Below, piece by piece: positions 26,279 through 38,964 of a stretch of DNA of 64,000 bases. The stretch's first letter is position 1; each line of letters begins with the position of its first letter. A program made the position numbers and the translations under genes. The stretch covers positions 3,253,467-3,317,466 of the forward strand of contig NC_133666.1 of the NCBI RefSeq assembly GCF_037893015.1, given 5' to 3'. The stretch is from Macrotis lagotis (lineage: Eukaryota; Chordata; Mammalia; Peramelemorphia; Peramelidae). Below the pieces are notes generated by a model. It did not search any database, was not told where the DNA came from, and was given only the letters and a program-made list of their open reading frames with translations.

Positions 26279-27325
26279 GTGCAAAAGCAGGAGATGATTG
26301 TAGTAATCTGCTGTTTGATAAACCCAAAGAATCCTACTATTGGGATAAAAAATCTCTTTGATAAAAACTGCTGGGAAAATTGGAAGTTAGTATGGAAGAA
26401 ACTTAGATTAGACCAACACCTAACACCCTTTACCAAGATAAGATCCAAATGGTTACAGGATTTAGACATAAAAAACAATACCATAAACAAATTAGAAGAT
26501 CAAGGACTAGTTTAACTGTCAGATCTATGGAAAGGGGAACAGTTTATGACTAAGGAAGAGTTGGAGAACATCACCAAAAACCAATTAGATTATTTCAATT
26601 GCATTAAATTAAAAAGCTTTTGCACAGATAAAACCACTGGAAGCAAGATCAAAAGAAATATAATATTTTGGGAAACAATCTTTACAACTAATGATTCTGA
26701 CAAATGACTCATTTCTAAAATTTGCCGAGAACTGATTCATATTTTTAAAACAAAAAGCCGTTCCCCAATTGACGAATGGTCAAAGGCTATGCAAAGGCAA
26801 CTTACAGATGAGGAGATCAAAGCAATCCATAGCCATATGAAAAATTGCTCTAAATAATTAATTATTAGAGAAATGCAAGTTAAAGCTTCTCTGAGGTATC
26901 ACCTCACACCTCTCAGACTGGCCAATATGACCAGAAAGGATAATGATCATTGTTGGAAGGGTTGTAGGAAATGTGGGACACTATTACCCTGTTGGTTGAG
27001 CTGTGAACTCATCCAACCTTTCTGGAGGGAAATTTGGAACTATGTCCAAAGGGCAACAAAAATGAGCATGGCTTTTGATCCAGTAATACCACGACTGGGT
27101 CTGTACGCTGAAGAGATGATGAAAAAGGGTAAAAACCTCACTTGTACAAAAATATTTATAGCAGCCCTGTTTATGGTAGCAAAGAATTGGAAATCCAGTA
27201 AATGTCCTTCAATTGGGGAATGGCTTAGCAAACTGTGTTATATGTATGCCGTGGAACACTATTGTTCTATTAGAAATCAGAGGGGTGGCGTTTCAGTGAA
27301 GCCTGGAGGGATTTGCATGAGCTGA
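26279..27325 (+). pseudogene. L1 ORF2 C-terminal region, broken
   Basis: Two open stretches survive. 26,279-26,515 carries ENWKLVWKKLRLDQHLTPF-like sequence, and 26,873-27,325 carries SLRYHLTPLRLANMTRKDND, then CWKGCRKCGTLLPCWLSC and FDPVIPRLGLYAEEMMKKG, then YAVEHYCSIRN. The latter matches the Cys-containing C-terminal segment of L1 ORF2, with the spaced Cys and adjacent CELIQPFW block. Between them (26,516-26,872) the frame is broken several times. Upstream, 25,991-26,278 is the decayed segment joining this to the RT region. Confidence 0.85.
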
Positions 27326-27801
27326 AGCTGAGTGAGATGAGCAGAACCAGAAAAATACTGCATACCCTAACAGCTACATGGGGGTGATGTTCAACCTTGA
27401 ATGACTCGCTCATTCCATCAGTGCAACAATCGGGTACAATTTTGGGCTTTCTGCAAAGGAGAGTGCCATCTGTATCCAGATAAACAGACATGGAGTTTGA
27501 ACAAAGTACAAGGACTATTCCCTTTAATTTGGAAAAAAAACCAGATATTTTGTTGACTGATCTTGTTATCTCTTAGAATTTTTGTCTCTTCTTTAAGGAT
27601 ATGATTTCTCTCCCACCACACTCAATTTGGATCAATGTACAACATGAAAACAAAGTAAAGATTGAGAGATTGTTTTCTGCGTGGGTGGTGGGGGGAAGGA
27701 AGTAAGATGGGGGGAATTGTAAAACTCAAATAATATCTTTAATAAAAAAATAAAAGAAAAAAGTATTAAAAGAGAGTGGGCACCTCAAAAAAAAAAGAAA
27801 A
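27326..27801 (+). other. L1 3' UTR, A-rich end and possible short 3' transduction
   Basis: Non-coding 3' end of the L1, with the family phrase tgttcaaccttgaatgactc, a G-rich patch ggtggtggggggaaggaag near 27,685, and AATAAA at 27,741-27,746. The first A-rich stretch (27,741-27,762) is followed by 24 bp that is not A-rich (27,763-27,786) and then by a second A-rich tract to the target duplication. This can be read as read-through past the element's own polyadenylation site with carriage of a little flanking DNA, or as a decayed A-tail. Confidence 0.7.
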
Positions 27802-30800
27802 GAAAAGAAACTGTGCACCACTGAACATGGATGACCTTCAGAAGGATGGTTAACAAGTCCTAATACTGTAAGTTTTGGTTTTACCTAATAGACATCCACA
27901 GACCTATTAAGGCATGATAGTCTATCCTTCTGTGTTGTAAAACTATAAGAATAGCCTATTGAACCGGGAAGTGTCCTTAGACTTTCAATTCTCCTCAGCG
28001 GATTGAAAATGGAATGAGAATAATCAATGTGTTAGGACCAAGAGTATGGAGTGGAATGTCTACAAATGTCTTCAAGGAAAGAACCGGTAATGACAGAACA
28101 ATAAGTCATCACAAACCACAGAAAGTATGTCCATCAGTACCCAAGATGTTTTTTACCTTTCGACAGGTACTATCAGAGCAGAAAAGGCCTTAGATCTTTC
28201 AAGGATAGTTTTGGGAGATGACATAAAAGTCATAATATAAAGTGATAGACGTGGAAATAACTTTACAAAAAAAGATTTCACTGGAGGAAGTGCCAGTTGA
28301 ACCCTAAAGGGAAGAGATAGAAGGGACATTAGAACTGAGATTATAGACTAACCAAGATAGAAGGCATTTCAGTCATAATTTGAAAGAACATACCTGTGAA
28401 ACCAAAATTGTTGTCATGAAAATGATATGTTATCACTGAATGTGGATGACCATTCAGAGGATTTGTTTGAAAATCATAGTTGTGCAAATTTTGGTTTTAA
28501 TTAAAAGGCATTCAAAATCACTTCCATGTTGGATAGTCTATACTTCTGTTATGTAAAACTAGAAGAATAGTCTTTCAAACATGAAAGTGTCATTTGACTA
28601 TCAATTCTTCTCAGCAGATGGAAAATGGAAGGAGGCTGATGAAGGTGGAAGGGCTGAGAGTTTTGAGTGGAATGACTGCAAAGTTTTCAAACAAAGAACT
28701 GTTATTGACAGAGAAGAAGTCATCACAAACCACAGAATGTAAGTATGTCACCAATCAACATAGTTTTCACGTTTGGATAGTTACTATCAGAGCTGAAAAA
28801 GCCTTAGATCTTTGAAGGACTGCTTTGGGAGATTACTTAAAAGGTATAATATATAGTGATAGTGCTGGCAATAACTTTAGGAAAAAAAGATTGTACAGGT
28901 GGGAAGTGCAAGTTGAATCCAGAAGGGCAGAGTAAAAAGGAATGTTAGAACTGAGAATACAAACTAGCCGAGATAGAAGGCATTTCATTTCTGAATTCAA
29001 AGAACATACCTATAGAACACAGACTGTTATCATGAAAATGATCTGTTTACTTTGAACCTGGTTGACCATTCAGAGGTATGGGTTACAATTCATAGCCCTG
29101 AATATTTTGTTCAATCTAATAGACATGCTAAATCCCTTCCAGGTTTTATAGTCTAACTTTCTATGATGTAAAACTGGAACTATGATCTATCCAACTTGGA
29201 AGTGTCCTTTGGCTTGCAATTCTTACTCAGTGGATGGAAAATGGAAGGAGACTGATCAAGGTATTGAGTGGAATGACTGCAAAGTCTTCAAAAAAGAAAC
29301 TGTAATGACAGAGCAAGAAGTGAATAACTTTCGAAAAAAAGAGTGCACAAGTAGGCAGTGTCAGTTGAAGCAAAAAGGGCAGAGTTAGAAGGAATGTTAC
29401 AACTCAGAATACAAACTGACCAAGGTAGAAGGTATTTCATTTCTGAATTTAAAAAACATACCTATAGAATTCAAACTGTTATCATGAAAATTATCTGTTA
29501 TTATTGAACATGGATGACCATTCAGAGGGATGCTTTACAAATCATCATTCTGCAGGTTTTACTTTGAATTAATAGTCATCCAAGGTCCCATCCAGATCAG
29601 ATAGTCTATCTTTCTTTGCTGAAAACCTGAAATTGTAGTTTATCAAACTGGAAAGTGCCCTTGGAATATATCACTCAAAAGAATATGGAGAATTACATCG
29701 GATCGATCAAAGTGGAAGGTTCCAATTGTTTGGCATGGCATGCCCACAAAGATTCTTAAAGCATTAAACATGTAATGAATAAGAATATGTCTGTAAGCAC
29801 ACAAACCAAAAACATCAGCTCCCACAGGGCGGTTCATTTTGGGTAGTTGCTATCTGAGTGCAAAGACCTCCTTAGATCTTTTAAAACAGTGATGGAAATC
29901 CAAAGGGCACAGACTATCAAGCATGAGAGAACCCTTAAAAGACCTAAGATAGACTGACAGAGCTACTAATGAATTTAGTGCAAAAGTTGTCCAGTTGGGT
30001 AGTGGGTAGTGCCAGCTGAACACATAAAGGCAGGGGTAGAAGGGATGCTGAAACAGAACACAGAGTAGCCAAGATGCAAAGTGCTTCCAATATGAATTTA
30101 ATGTTCCTAGCCATAGAACACACACTGTTATCATGAACGTGGATGACCAATCAAGATGATTGGTTCATAACTCATAGCTCTAACAGTTTTAGTTTAAACT
30201 CATTGACATCCAAGGTCCTACCTGGGTTCTGTGATGTAAAACTAGAAATATAGTCTATCCAACCTGGACGTGTCCTTTGGCTCTCAAGTGTCCTCAGCAC
30301 ATGCAAAATGGAATGAGACTGAGCATGGTGATAGGACCCAGTAGCACCAACCGGTAATGACAGAGCAAGAAGTCATCACAAACCACACAAAATAAGTACA
30401 TCAGCACCCAAGAGGCTTTTCACCTTAGGATGTGTACCATCAAAGCAGAAACGGCATTAGATCTTTCAAGGTTAGTTTTGGGAGATGATTTAAAATGCAC
30501 AATATTGAATGATAGCAGTGAGAACAACTTTAAAAAAAAGCTTGCATGGGGGAAATGCCAGCTGAACCCTGATAGGCAAAGGTGGAATGGATATTAGAAT
30601 TGAGAATATAGACAGACATAGATAGAAGGTATTTCAGTCATGATTTGAATGAACATACCTGTAGATCACAAACCCTTATCAATGTAAATGATCTGTTATC
30701 ATTGAACATGAATGACCATTCAGAGGATTTGTTTGAAAATCATAGTTCAACAGTTTTTGGTTTTAATTGAGACATTCAAACTCCCTTCCATGTTGTATAG

Positions 30801-33800
30801 TCTATCCTTCTGTTATGTAAAATTGGAAGAACAGTCTTTCAAACCTGGAATGGTCCTTTGGTTATCAATTCTCCTCAGCAGATGTTAAATGAAAGGAGAC
30901 TGATCAAGGTGGAAGGACCTAGAGTATGGAGTTTAAAAACTGCAAAGTCTTCCAACAAAGAACCAGTAATGACAGAGAAGAAGTCATCACAAACCACACA
31001 ATGTAAGTACATTAGCACACAAGATCCATCAGAGCAGAGATATCCTTAGATATCTGAAGGAAAGTTTAGGGACATGCTTTAAAAGGCATAATATAGAGCA
31101 GTAGAACTGGGAATAACTTTAGAAAAACAACTTGCCCAGGTGGGAAGTGCCAGTTGAACCCAGAAGGGCAGAGTTAGAAGGGATGTTTGAATTGAGAATA
31201 CAGACTAGCTGAGACAGAAGTCCTTTCAGTCAAGAATTTTAAGAGCATACCTATAGAGCACAAACTGTTATCATGAAAATGATTTGTTTACTTTCAACCT
31301 GGTTGACCATTCAGAAGAATGGTTTACAATTTATAGCCCTGCAAATTTTGATTCGATCCAATAGACATTCAAAATCTCTTCCAGGTGGGATAGTCTAATT
31401 TTCTGTGACGTACAACTGGAACTATGGTCTATCCTACTTGGAAGTGACCTTTGGCTAACAATTCTCCTCAGTGGATGGAAAATGGAATGAGATTGATTAT
31501 GCTGGAAAGTCCAAAAATATGGATGGGAATGCCTGCAAAATCATTGAGCAAAGAATCTGTAGTGATAGAGCAAGAAGACACAACAAACCATACAATGTAA
31601 GTACATCAACACCCAGGGTGCTTTTCATATATTCATAGTTGCCATGTCAGCACAAATGGCCTTTGATATTTGAAGGACAGTGTTGGAAGTTGCCTTTAAG
31701 GACATAATATGGAGTGATAGAACTGGGAATAACTTTTACAAAATGATTGCACATGTGGGAAGTGTCAGTAGAATTCATGAAAGACAGAGCAAGAAAGGAT
31801 GTGTGAACTGAGAATACAGACCGCTCGAAGCAGAACGCCCTTCAGTCAAGAATTTAAAGAACATACCTATGGAACACAAAGTATTAGGAAATGGAGCTGT
31901 GCCTCAGTGAACACAGAGAACAGTTCAGGGAAATGGTTTTCAAATCTTATTTCTGCAGGTTTTGGATTGAATTAACAGACTTCCAAGGTCCCTACCAGAT
32001 AAGATAGCCTATCTTTCTTTTCTGTAAAACTGGAAATGTAGTCCATCTAACTTGGAAGTGGCAATGGAGTTTAATTCTCAGGAGGAGATGAAGAATGGCA
32101 AATAATTGACCAAAGTGACTGGACAGAAGAGTTTGCAGTTGCATGCCAACAAAGAGTCATCAGAAGGTAGAAGATAAAATGAATAAGAAGACATTTCAAA
32201 TCATGCAAAGGAAATACACGGCACCCACAGATTTGGTCATTTTAAAACTTTAGGAAACAGAGCAGAACCATCTTCTTAAATCTTTAAAAGACAGTTTTGG
32301 AATTCCATAGGATGCAGAACATTTGGCCTGAGAGATGTCATAAAAGACAAGATATAGAGTGACATAGCTAGGAATGACTTTAGAATACAAACTGTGCTGT
32401 TGGGATGTGCCAGTTGAACACAGACAGGCAGGAGTAGAAGGGATGCTAGCGTTGCGAAGAAAGACTAGCCAAGATGTAAGGTACTTCAAATATGAATTTA
32501 ATGTAGTTACTTAAAGAACACAAACTGTTTTTGGGAAAAGAAACAGTGCATCACTGAATGTGCCTGACCATTCAGAAGGATGGCTAAGAAGTCTTAGCTC
32601 TGCAAATTTAGTTTGAACTAATAGACCTCCAAGGTCCCACCCAGATATGATAGTCTACTCTTCTGTAATGTAAAACTGGAAAAATAGTCTATTGAGCCTG
32701 GAATTGTCCTTGGACTATCAATTCTCCCCAGTGGATGGAAAATTGAATGAGAAAGATCAAGGTCAAAAGAGCAAGTGCATGGAGTTGAATGCCTGCAAAA
32801 TTTTCAAATATAGAACTGGTAATGACAGAGAAGTCAAGATAAACCACACAATGTGAGTACATCAGCACCCAAGATGCTTTTCACTTCTGAACAGTTGCCA
32901 TCAGAGCATAAAAGGCCTTCAATCTTTGAAGGACAGTTTTGGGAGATGCCTTAAAAGGTATAAAATAGAGGGGTAGTGCTGGCAATGACTTTAGTAAACA
33001 AAGATTGCCCAAGGGGGAAGTGCCAGTTGAACACTGAAGGTCAGAGGTACAAGGGACATTAGGGCTGAGAATACAGACTAGCTGAGACAGAAGGCCTTTC
33101 AGTCATGAATTTTAAGAACATACCTATAGAGCACAAACTGATATCATGCAAATAATTTGTTTTCATTGAACATGGATGACCATTCAGAGGGATGGTTTGC
33201 AATTTATAGCCCTGCAAGTTTTGGTTTGATCTAATAGAAATTCAAAATCTCTTTCAGGTTGGATAGTCTAACTTTCTGTGATATAAAACTGGAACTATGG
33301 TCTATTCAATCTGGATGTGTCCTTCAGCTAACAATTCTCCTCAGTGGATGGAAAATGGAATGAGATTGATCAAGGTGTTAGGACCCACCAGTAATGACAG
33401 AGCAAGAAGTCATCACAAAACAGAAAAAGTAAGTATATAAGCAACCAAGATGCTTTTCACCTTTGGACAATTACCATCAGGGCAGAAAAGGCCTTAGATT
33501 TTGGACGGACAGTTCTGGGAGATGCATTCAAAGGCATAATATAGAGTGATAGAGCTTGGAATGACTTTAAAATGAAAGACTGCACAGGTGGCAGTTGAAA
33601 ATGGAAGAGCAGAATTAGAAGAGACAATAGAATTGAGCATGCAGACTAGCCATGATATAAGGCCTTTCAGTCATGAATTTAACGAACATACCTATAGAAC
33701 ACAAAGTGTTATTAAGAAAATGATCTGTTATCATTAAACATGGATGACCATTCAGAGGGTTGGCTTACAAACAATGGTTCTGCAAATTTGGTTTGAATTA

Positions 33801-36157
33801 ATAGACTTCCAAGGTTCCATCGAGTTCAAATGGTCTATCTTTCTTTCTTGTAAAACTGGAAATGTAGTCTATCTAACTGGAAAGTCGCCTTGGAATATAA
33901 TCCTCAGAAGAATCTGGAGAATTGTATAGAATCAATCAAAGTGGAAAGTCCCAAGAGTTTGGCATGGCATGCCCACAAAGTTTATTAAAGCATTGAAAAC
34001 TGAATGAATAAGAATACATCTCAAAGCAGACTAAGGAAATACATCAGCAGCCACAGGGTTGTTCAAATTAGGACAGTAGCTATCAGATCAGAAAGACCTC
34101 CTTATAGTTTTAAAAGACCGTGATGGAAATCCAAAGGACACAGAGTATCAAGTGTGAGAGATGCCTTAAAAGATATAAAATAGAGTGATAGAACTGGGAA
34201 GGACTTTAGCACAAAGACTGTTCAACAGGAAAGTGCCAGTTGAACTCAGAAAGAGTTAGAAGGGACAGTAGAAGTGAGCACACAGACTAGTCAAGATGGA
34301 AGAGCCTTGAGATCTGAATTAAAATTTCTTACCTCTAGCATACAGACTGTTCTCATGAAAATGATCTGTTATCACTGAACATGGAAGACAATTCAGAAGG
34401 ATGATTCACAATTCATCGCTCTGCAAGTTTTGGGTTAAACTCATTGACATCCAAGGTCCCACCTGGGTTTGATAGTCTGTCGTTCTGTGATGTAAAACTA
34501 GAACTATAGTCTATTGAACCTGGAACTGTCCTTTGGCTCTCAAGTCTCCTCAGAAAATGGAAAATGGAATGAGACAGATCAGGGTGTAAGGATCAAATTA
34601 ATGGAATAGAGTGCCTGAAAATTCTTCACGCAAAGTACCTGTAATGAGAGAGCAAGAAGTCATGAGAAACCTCTCAATGTAAGTACATAAACAGCCACAA
34701 TATTGTAACATTTGGACAGATATTATCTGAGCCAAAAAGGCTTTACATCTTTGAAAGACAGATTGGGGAGATGCCTTAAAATGCATAATAGAGTGATAGT
34801 GTTGGTTCTGACTTTAGAATAAAAGTTTGCACATGTGGGAAGTGCCAGTTGAACACAGAAGAGCATGTGGAGAAAGGACAATAGAACTGAGCATATAGAC
34901 TAGCCAAGATATAAGGTCTTTCGGGCATGAATTTTTTTTAGTTTTTTTTTTTTTTGCAAGGCACATGGGGTTAAGTGGCTTGACCAAGGTCACACAGCTA
35001 GGTAATTATTTAAGTGTCTGAGACCGGATTTGAACCCAGGTACTCCTGACTCCAAGGCCAGTGCTTTATCCACAATGCCACCTAGCCTCCCCTTGGGCAT
35101 GAATTTAAAGAACATACCTATGGAACTCAAAGTGTTATTATGAAAATGATCTCTTATCATGATACATGGATGAAAATTCAGAGGGATGATTGATAATTCA
35201 TAGCTCTGGATGTTTTAGTGTTGAACTAAGAGACATCCAAAATCCATTCCAGGTTGGATAGTTTATCTTTCTGTGATGTAAAATAGGAACAATAATCTAT
35301 CCAGCCTGGAAGTGTCCTTTGACTATCAAATTTCCTCAGCGGATGGAAAGTGGAATGAGACTGATCAAGGGGGATGGACCAAGTGCATGGAGTAGAATGC
35401 CTGAAAAGTCTTAAAATAAAGAACCTGTAATGAGAGCAAGAAGTCATCAGAAAACTTCCAATGTAAGTACACCAACACCCAAGATACTTTTCACATTTTA
35501 ACAGTTATCATCAGAGCAGAAAAGGCTTTAGATCTTGGAAAGAGAGTTTTCAGAGATGCCTTAAAAGGCTAAATACAAAGTGAGAGAGCAGTACAGGTGG
35601 GAAATGCCAATTGAACCCAGAAGGGCAGAGGCAGAGGAGACGACAGAACTGAAGTGTTAAGACCCTTCCGTCATGAATTTCAAGATCATACCCACAGAAC
35701 CCAATTATGGTATTAAGGAGCTATCCTTCACCGAGCAAAGTTTACATGATGTGGAATGGTTTTTATATAATAATTCTGCTGATTTAAGTGTGAATTAATA
35801 GACATCTCATGTCCCATCCAGATCAGATATTCTATCTTTCTTTGCTGTAAAACTGTAAATGTAGTCTATCAAACTGGAAAGCTGCCTTGGAATATACCAC
35901 TCAGAAGAAACTGGAGAATTGCATAGGATCAATTAAAGTGGAATGTTCCTGGAGGTTGGTGTGGCATGCCCACAAAGATTCTAAAAGAATTGAAAATAGA
36001 ATGAATAAGAATAGATTTCAAAGCAGACAAAGGATATAGTCCAACAGCCTCAGGGCTGTTCAATTTAGGACAGTGACTATCAGATCAGAAAGACCTCCAT
36101 AGAGTTTTAAAAGAACACGATGGAAATACAAAGGACACAGAGTATCAAGTGTGAGAG
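27802..36157 (+). repeat. Diverged, B-rich satellite block
   Basis: After the L1 the array resumes in mid-monomer. Anchors lie near 28218 B, 28832 B, 29930 A, 30484 B, 31073 B, 31690 B, 32334 A, 32945 B, 33522 B, 34161 A, 34771 B and 35555 B. Between 28832 and 29930 a further B copy has lost its anchor through a deletion at about 29,320. B copies outnumber A copies by more than two to one, unlike the alternating block on the left. B monomers at about 30,340 and 33,385 share the loss of the same interval, which suggests an old unit of about 3.04 kb, or five monomers. Divergence between copies is still high. Confidence 0.8.
34935..35092 (-). mobile_element. tRNA-derived SINE (marsupial MAR1/WSINE-like), minus strand
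   Basis: An antisense SINE with a long T-run on the left (reverse of its A-tail) and the tRNA-like head on the right (tgccacctagcctcccc). The duplication reads tcgggcatgaattt at 34,921-34,934 and ttgggcatgaattt at 35,093-35,106, one mismatch. It interrupts a B monomer in the conserved catgaatttaaagaacatac phrase. The long homopolymer hints at a relatively recent arrival, which is an inference. Confidence 0.9.
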
Positions 36158-36480
36158 ATGCCTTAAAAGCCAAAATAAAGTGATAGAAGTGGGAAGGATT
36201 TTAGCACAAAGATTGTTCACCTGGAAAGTGCCAGTTGAACTCAGAAAGATGGAGTTAGAAGGGAGAGAAGAAGTGAGAACACAGACTAGTCAAAATGTAA
36301 GACCCTTGAGATCTGAATTTTAATTTCTTACCTCTACCATACAGACTGTTTTCAGGAAACTGATCTGTCATTACTGAAGATGGAAGGCCATTCTGAAGGA
36401 CAAGTCACGACTCATCGCTTTGCAGGTTTTGGTGTATCCTTCTGTGATATAAAACTAGAAGTATAGTCCATCCTACCTGG
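36158..36480 (+). repeat. A monomer at the entry to the homogenised zone
   Basis: A single A monomer (anchor 36158) with a deletion of roughly 45 bp near 36,430, where gttttggt runs directly into gtatccttctgtgatat. It precedes the first of the near-identical dimer copies, so it approximates the boundary between diverged and recently duplicated array. Confidence 0.6.
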
Positions 36481-37722
36481 ATGTGTCCTATGGCTCTGGA
36501 GTGTCCTCAGCAGATGGAAAATGGAATGAGACTGTTCAAGGGGGAAGGACCAAGTGCATGGAGTAGAATGCCTGAAAAGTCTTCAAATAAAGAACGTGTA
36601 ATGACAGCAAGAAGTTGTCACAAAGCTCCCAATATAAGTATACCAACACCCAAGATACTTTTCACCTTTCCAAAGTTATCATCAGAGCAGAAAAGGCTTT
36701 AGATCTTTGAAAATCAGTTTTGGGAGATGCCTTAAAAGGCAAAATATAAAGTTATAGAGTAGATTATGACTTTAGAAAAATAGATTGTACAGGTGGGAAA
36801 TGCCAATTGAACCCAGAAGGGCAGAGGTAGAGGAGACGATAGAACTGAAGTGTAAGAACCTTCTGTCATGAATTTCAAGATCATACCCACAGAACCCAAT
36901 TATGGTAATAAGTATCTATCCTACACTAAGCACAGTTTACATTCTGTGGAATGGTATACATGTAATAATTCTGCTGATCTGAGTTTGATGTAATAGAAAT
37001 CCCACATCCCATCCAGATCAGATAGTCTCTTTCTTTGCTGTAAAACTGGAAATGTAGTCTATCTAAATGGAAAGTTTCCTTGGAATATACCACTCAGAAG
37101 AATCAGGAGAATTGCATAGGATCAATTAAAGTGGAATGATCTAGGAGGTTGGTGTGGCATGCCCACAAAGATTCTAAAAGAATTGAAAATAGAATGAATA
37201 AGAATAGATGTCAAAGCAGACAAAGGAAATACACCAACAGCCTCAGGGGTGTTCAATTTAGGACAGTAACTATCAGATCAGAAATACCTCCATGGAGTTT
37301 AAAAGACAATGATGGAAATCCAAAGGACACAGAGCATCAAGTGAGAGAGATGCCTTATAACTCATAAGATAGTTATAGAACTGGGAAGTACTTTAGCACA
37401 AAGATTGTTCATCTGGAAAATGCCAGTTGAACTCAGAAAGATGGAGTCAGAAGGGACAGGAGAAATCAGAACACAGACTAGGCAATATGTAAGACCCTTG
37501 AGATCTGAATTTAAATTTCTTACCTCTAGCATACAGACTGCTCTTATGAAAATGGTCTGTCATCACTGAACATGGAAAACTTTCAGAAGGACGATTCACA
37601 ACTCATCGCTCTGCAAGTTTTGCGTTAAACTCATTGACATCCGAGGTCCCGCCTGGGTTTGATAGTCTATCGTTCTGTGATGTAAAACTAGAAACATAGT
37701 CTATCGAACCTGGAAGTGTCCT
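36481..37722 (+). repeat. Recent A-B dimer duplication, copy 1 (1,242 bp)
   Basis: A B+A dimer with anchors near 36726 (B) and 37350 (A). It is followed immediately by a near-identical copy at 37,723-38,964 with a period of exactly 1,242 bp, and a third copy lies at 42,059. The translated frame starting at 37,149 recurs unchanged at 42,728, which reflects recent DNA identity and not selection on protein. Copy 1 differs at its left end (cctatggctctggagtg against ctttggctctcaagtc). Confidence 0.85.
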
Positions 37723-38964
37723 TTGGCTCTCAAGTCTCCTCAGCAGATGGAAAATGGAATGAGACTGATCAAGGGGGAAGGACCAAGTGCATGGAGTAGA
37801 ATGCCTGAAAAGTCTTCAAATAAAGAACCTGTAATGACAGCAAGAAGTTGTCACAAAGCTCCCAATATAAGTATACCAACACCCAAGATGCTTTTCACCT
37901 TTCCAAAGTTATCATCAGAGCAGAAAAGGCTTTAGATCTTTGAAAGTCAGTTTTGGGAGATGCCTTAAAAGGCAAAATATAAAGTTATAGAGTAGATTAT
38001 GACTTTAGAAAAATAGATTGTACAGGTGGGAAATGCCAATTGAACCCAGAAGGGCAGAGGTAGAGGAGATGATAGAACTGAAGTGTAAGACCCTTCCATC
38101 ATGAATTTCAAGATCATACTCACAGAACCCAATTATGGTAATAAGTATCTATCCTACACTAAGCACAGTTTACATTCTGTGGAATGGTATACATGTAATA
38201 ATTCTGCTGATCTGAGTTTGATGTAATAGAAATCCCACATCCCATCCAGATCAGATAGTCTATCTTTCTTTGCTGTAAAACTGGAAATGTAGTCTATCTA
38301 AATGGAAAGTTTTCTTGGAATATACCACTCAGAAGAATCAGGAGAATTGCATAGGATCAATTAAAGTGGAATGATCTAGGAGGTTGGTGTGGCATGCCCA
38401 CAAAGATTCTAAAAGAATTGAAAATAGAATGAATAAGAATAGATGTCAAAGCAGACAAAGGAAATACACCAACAGCCTCAGGGGTGTTCAATTTAGGACA
38501 GTAACTATCAGATCAGAAATACCTCCATAGAGTTTAAAAGACAATGATGGAAATCCAAAGGACACAGAGCATCAAGTGAGAGAGATGCCTTATAACTCAT
38601 AAGATAGTTATAGAACTGGGAAGTACTTTAGCACAAAGATTGTTCACCTGGAAAATGCCAGTTGAACTCAGAAAGATGGAGTTAGAAGGGACAGGAGAAA
38701 TCAGAACACAGACTAGGCAATATGTAAGACCCTTGAGATCCGAATTTAAATTTCTTACCTCTAGCATACAGACTGCTCTTATGAAAATGGTCTATCATCA
38801 CTGAACATGGAAAACTTTCAGAAGGACGATTCACAACTCATCGCTCTGCAAGTTTTGCGTTAAACTCATTGACATCCGAGGTCCCGCCTGGGTTTGATAG
38901 TCTATCGTTCTGTGATGTAAAACTAGAAACATAGTCTATCGAACCCGGAAGTGTCCTTTGGCTC
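37723..38964 (+). repeat. Recent A-B dimer duplication, copy 2 (1,242 bp)
   Basis: Anchors near 37960 (B) and 38584 (A). It matches copy 1 with only scattered single-base differences, for example tcatctggaaaatgcc in copy 1 against tcacctggaaaatgcc here. Its right edge runs into the pentamer at 38,965, where the sequence departs from the dimer near 39,025-39,060. Confidence 0.85.

Larger units (their letters stand above)
23098..27801 (+). mobile_element. LINE-1 element, 5'-truncated, inactive
   Basis: An L1 of about 4.7 kb in the same orientation as the satellite. A perfect 14-bp duplication, gaaaagaaactgtg, lies at 23,084-23,097 and 27,802-27,815, so the pre-insertion monomer can be read straight through. 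Parts in order: purine-rich leader (23,098-23,572), endonuclease region (23,573-24,281), a badly broken linker (24,282-24,720), reverse transcriptase region (24,721-25,990), C-terminal region (about 26,279-27,325), 3' UTR and A-rich end. No ORF1 is seen, consistent with 5' truncation. The coding region is split over several frames and key catalytic residues are changed, so the element is dead. Similarity to marsupial L1 is from memory. Confidence 0.93.
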
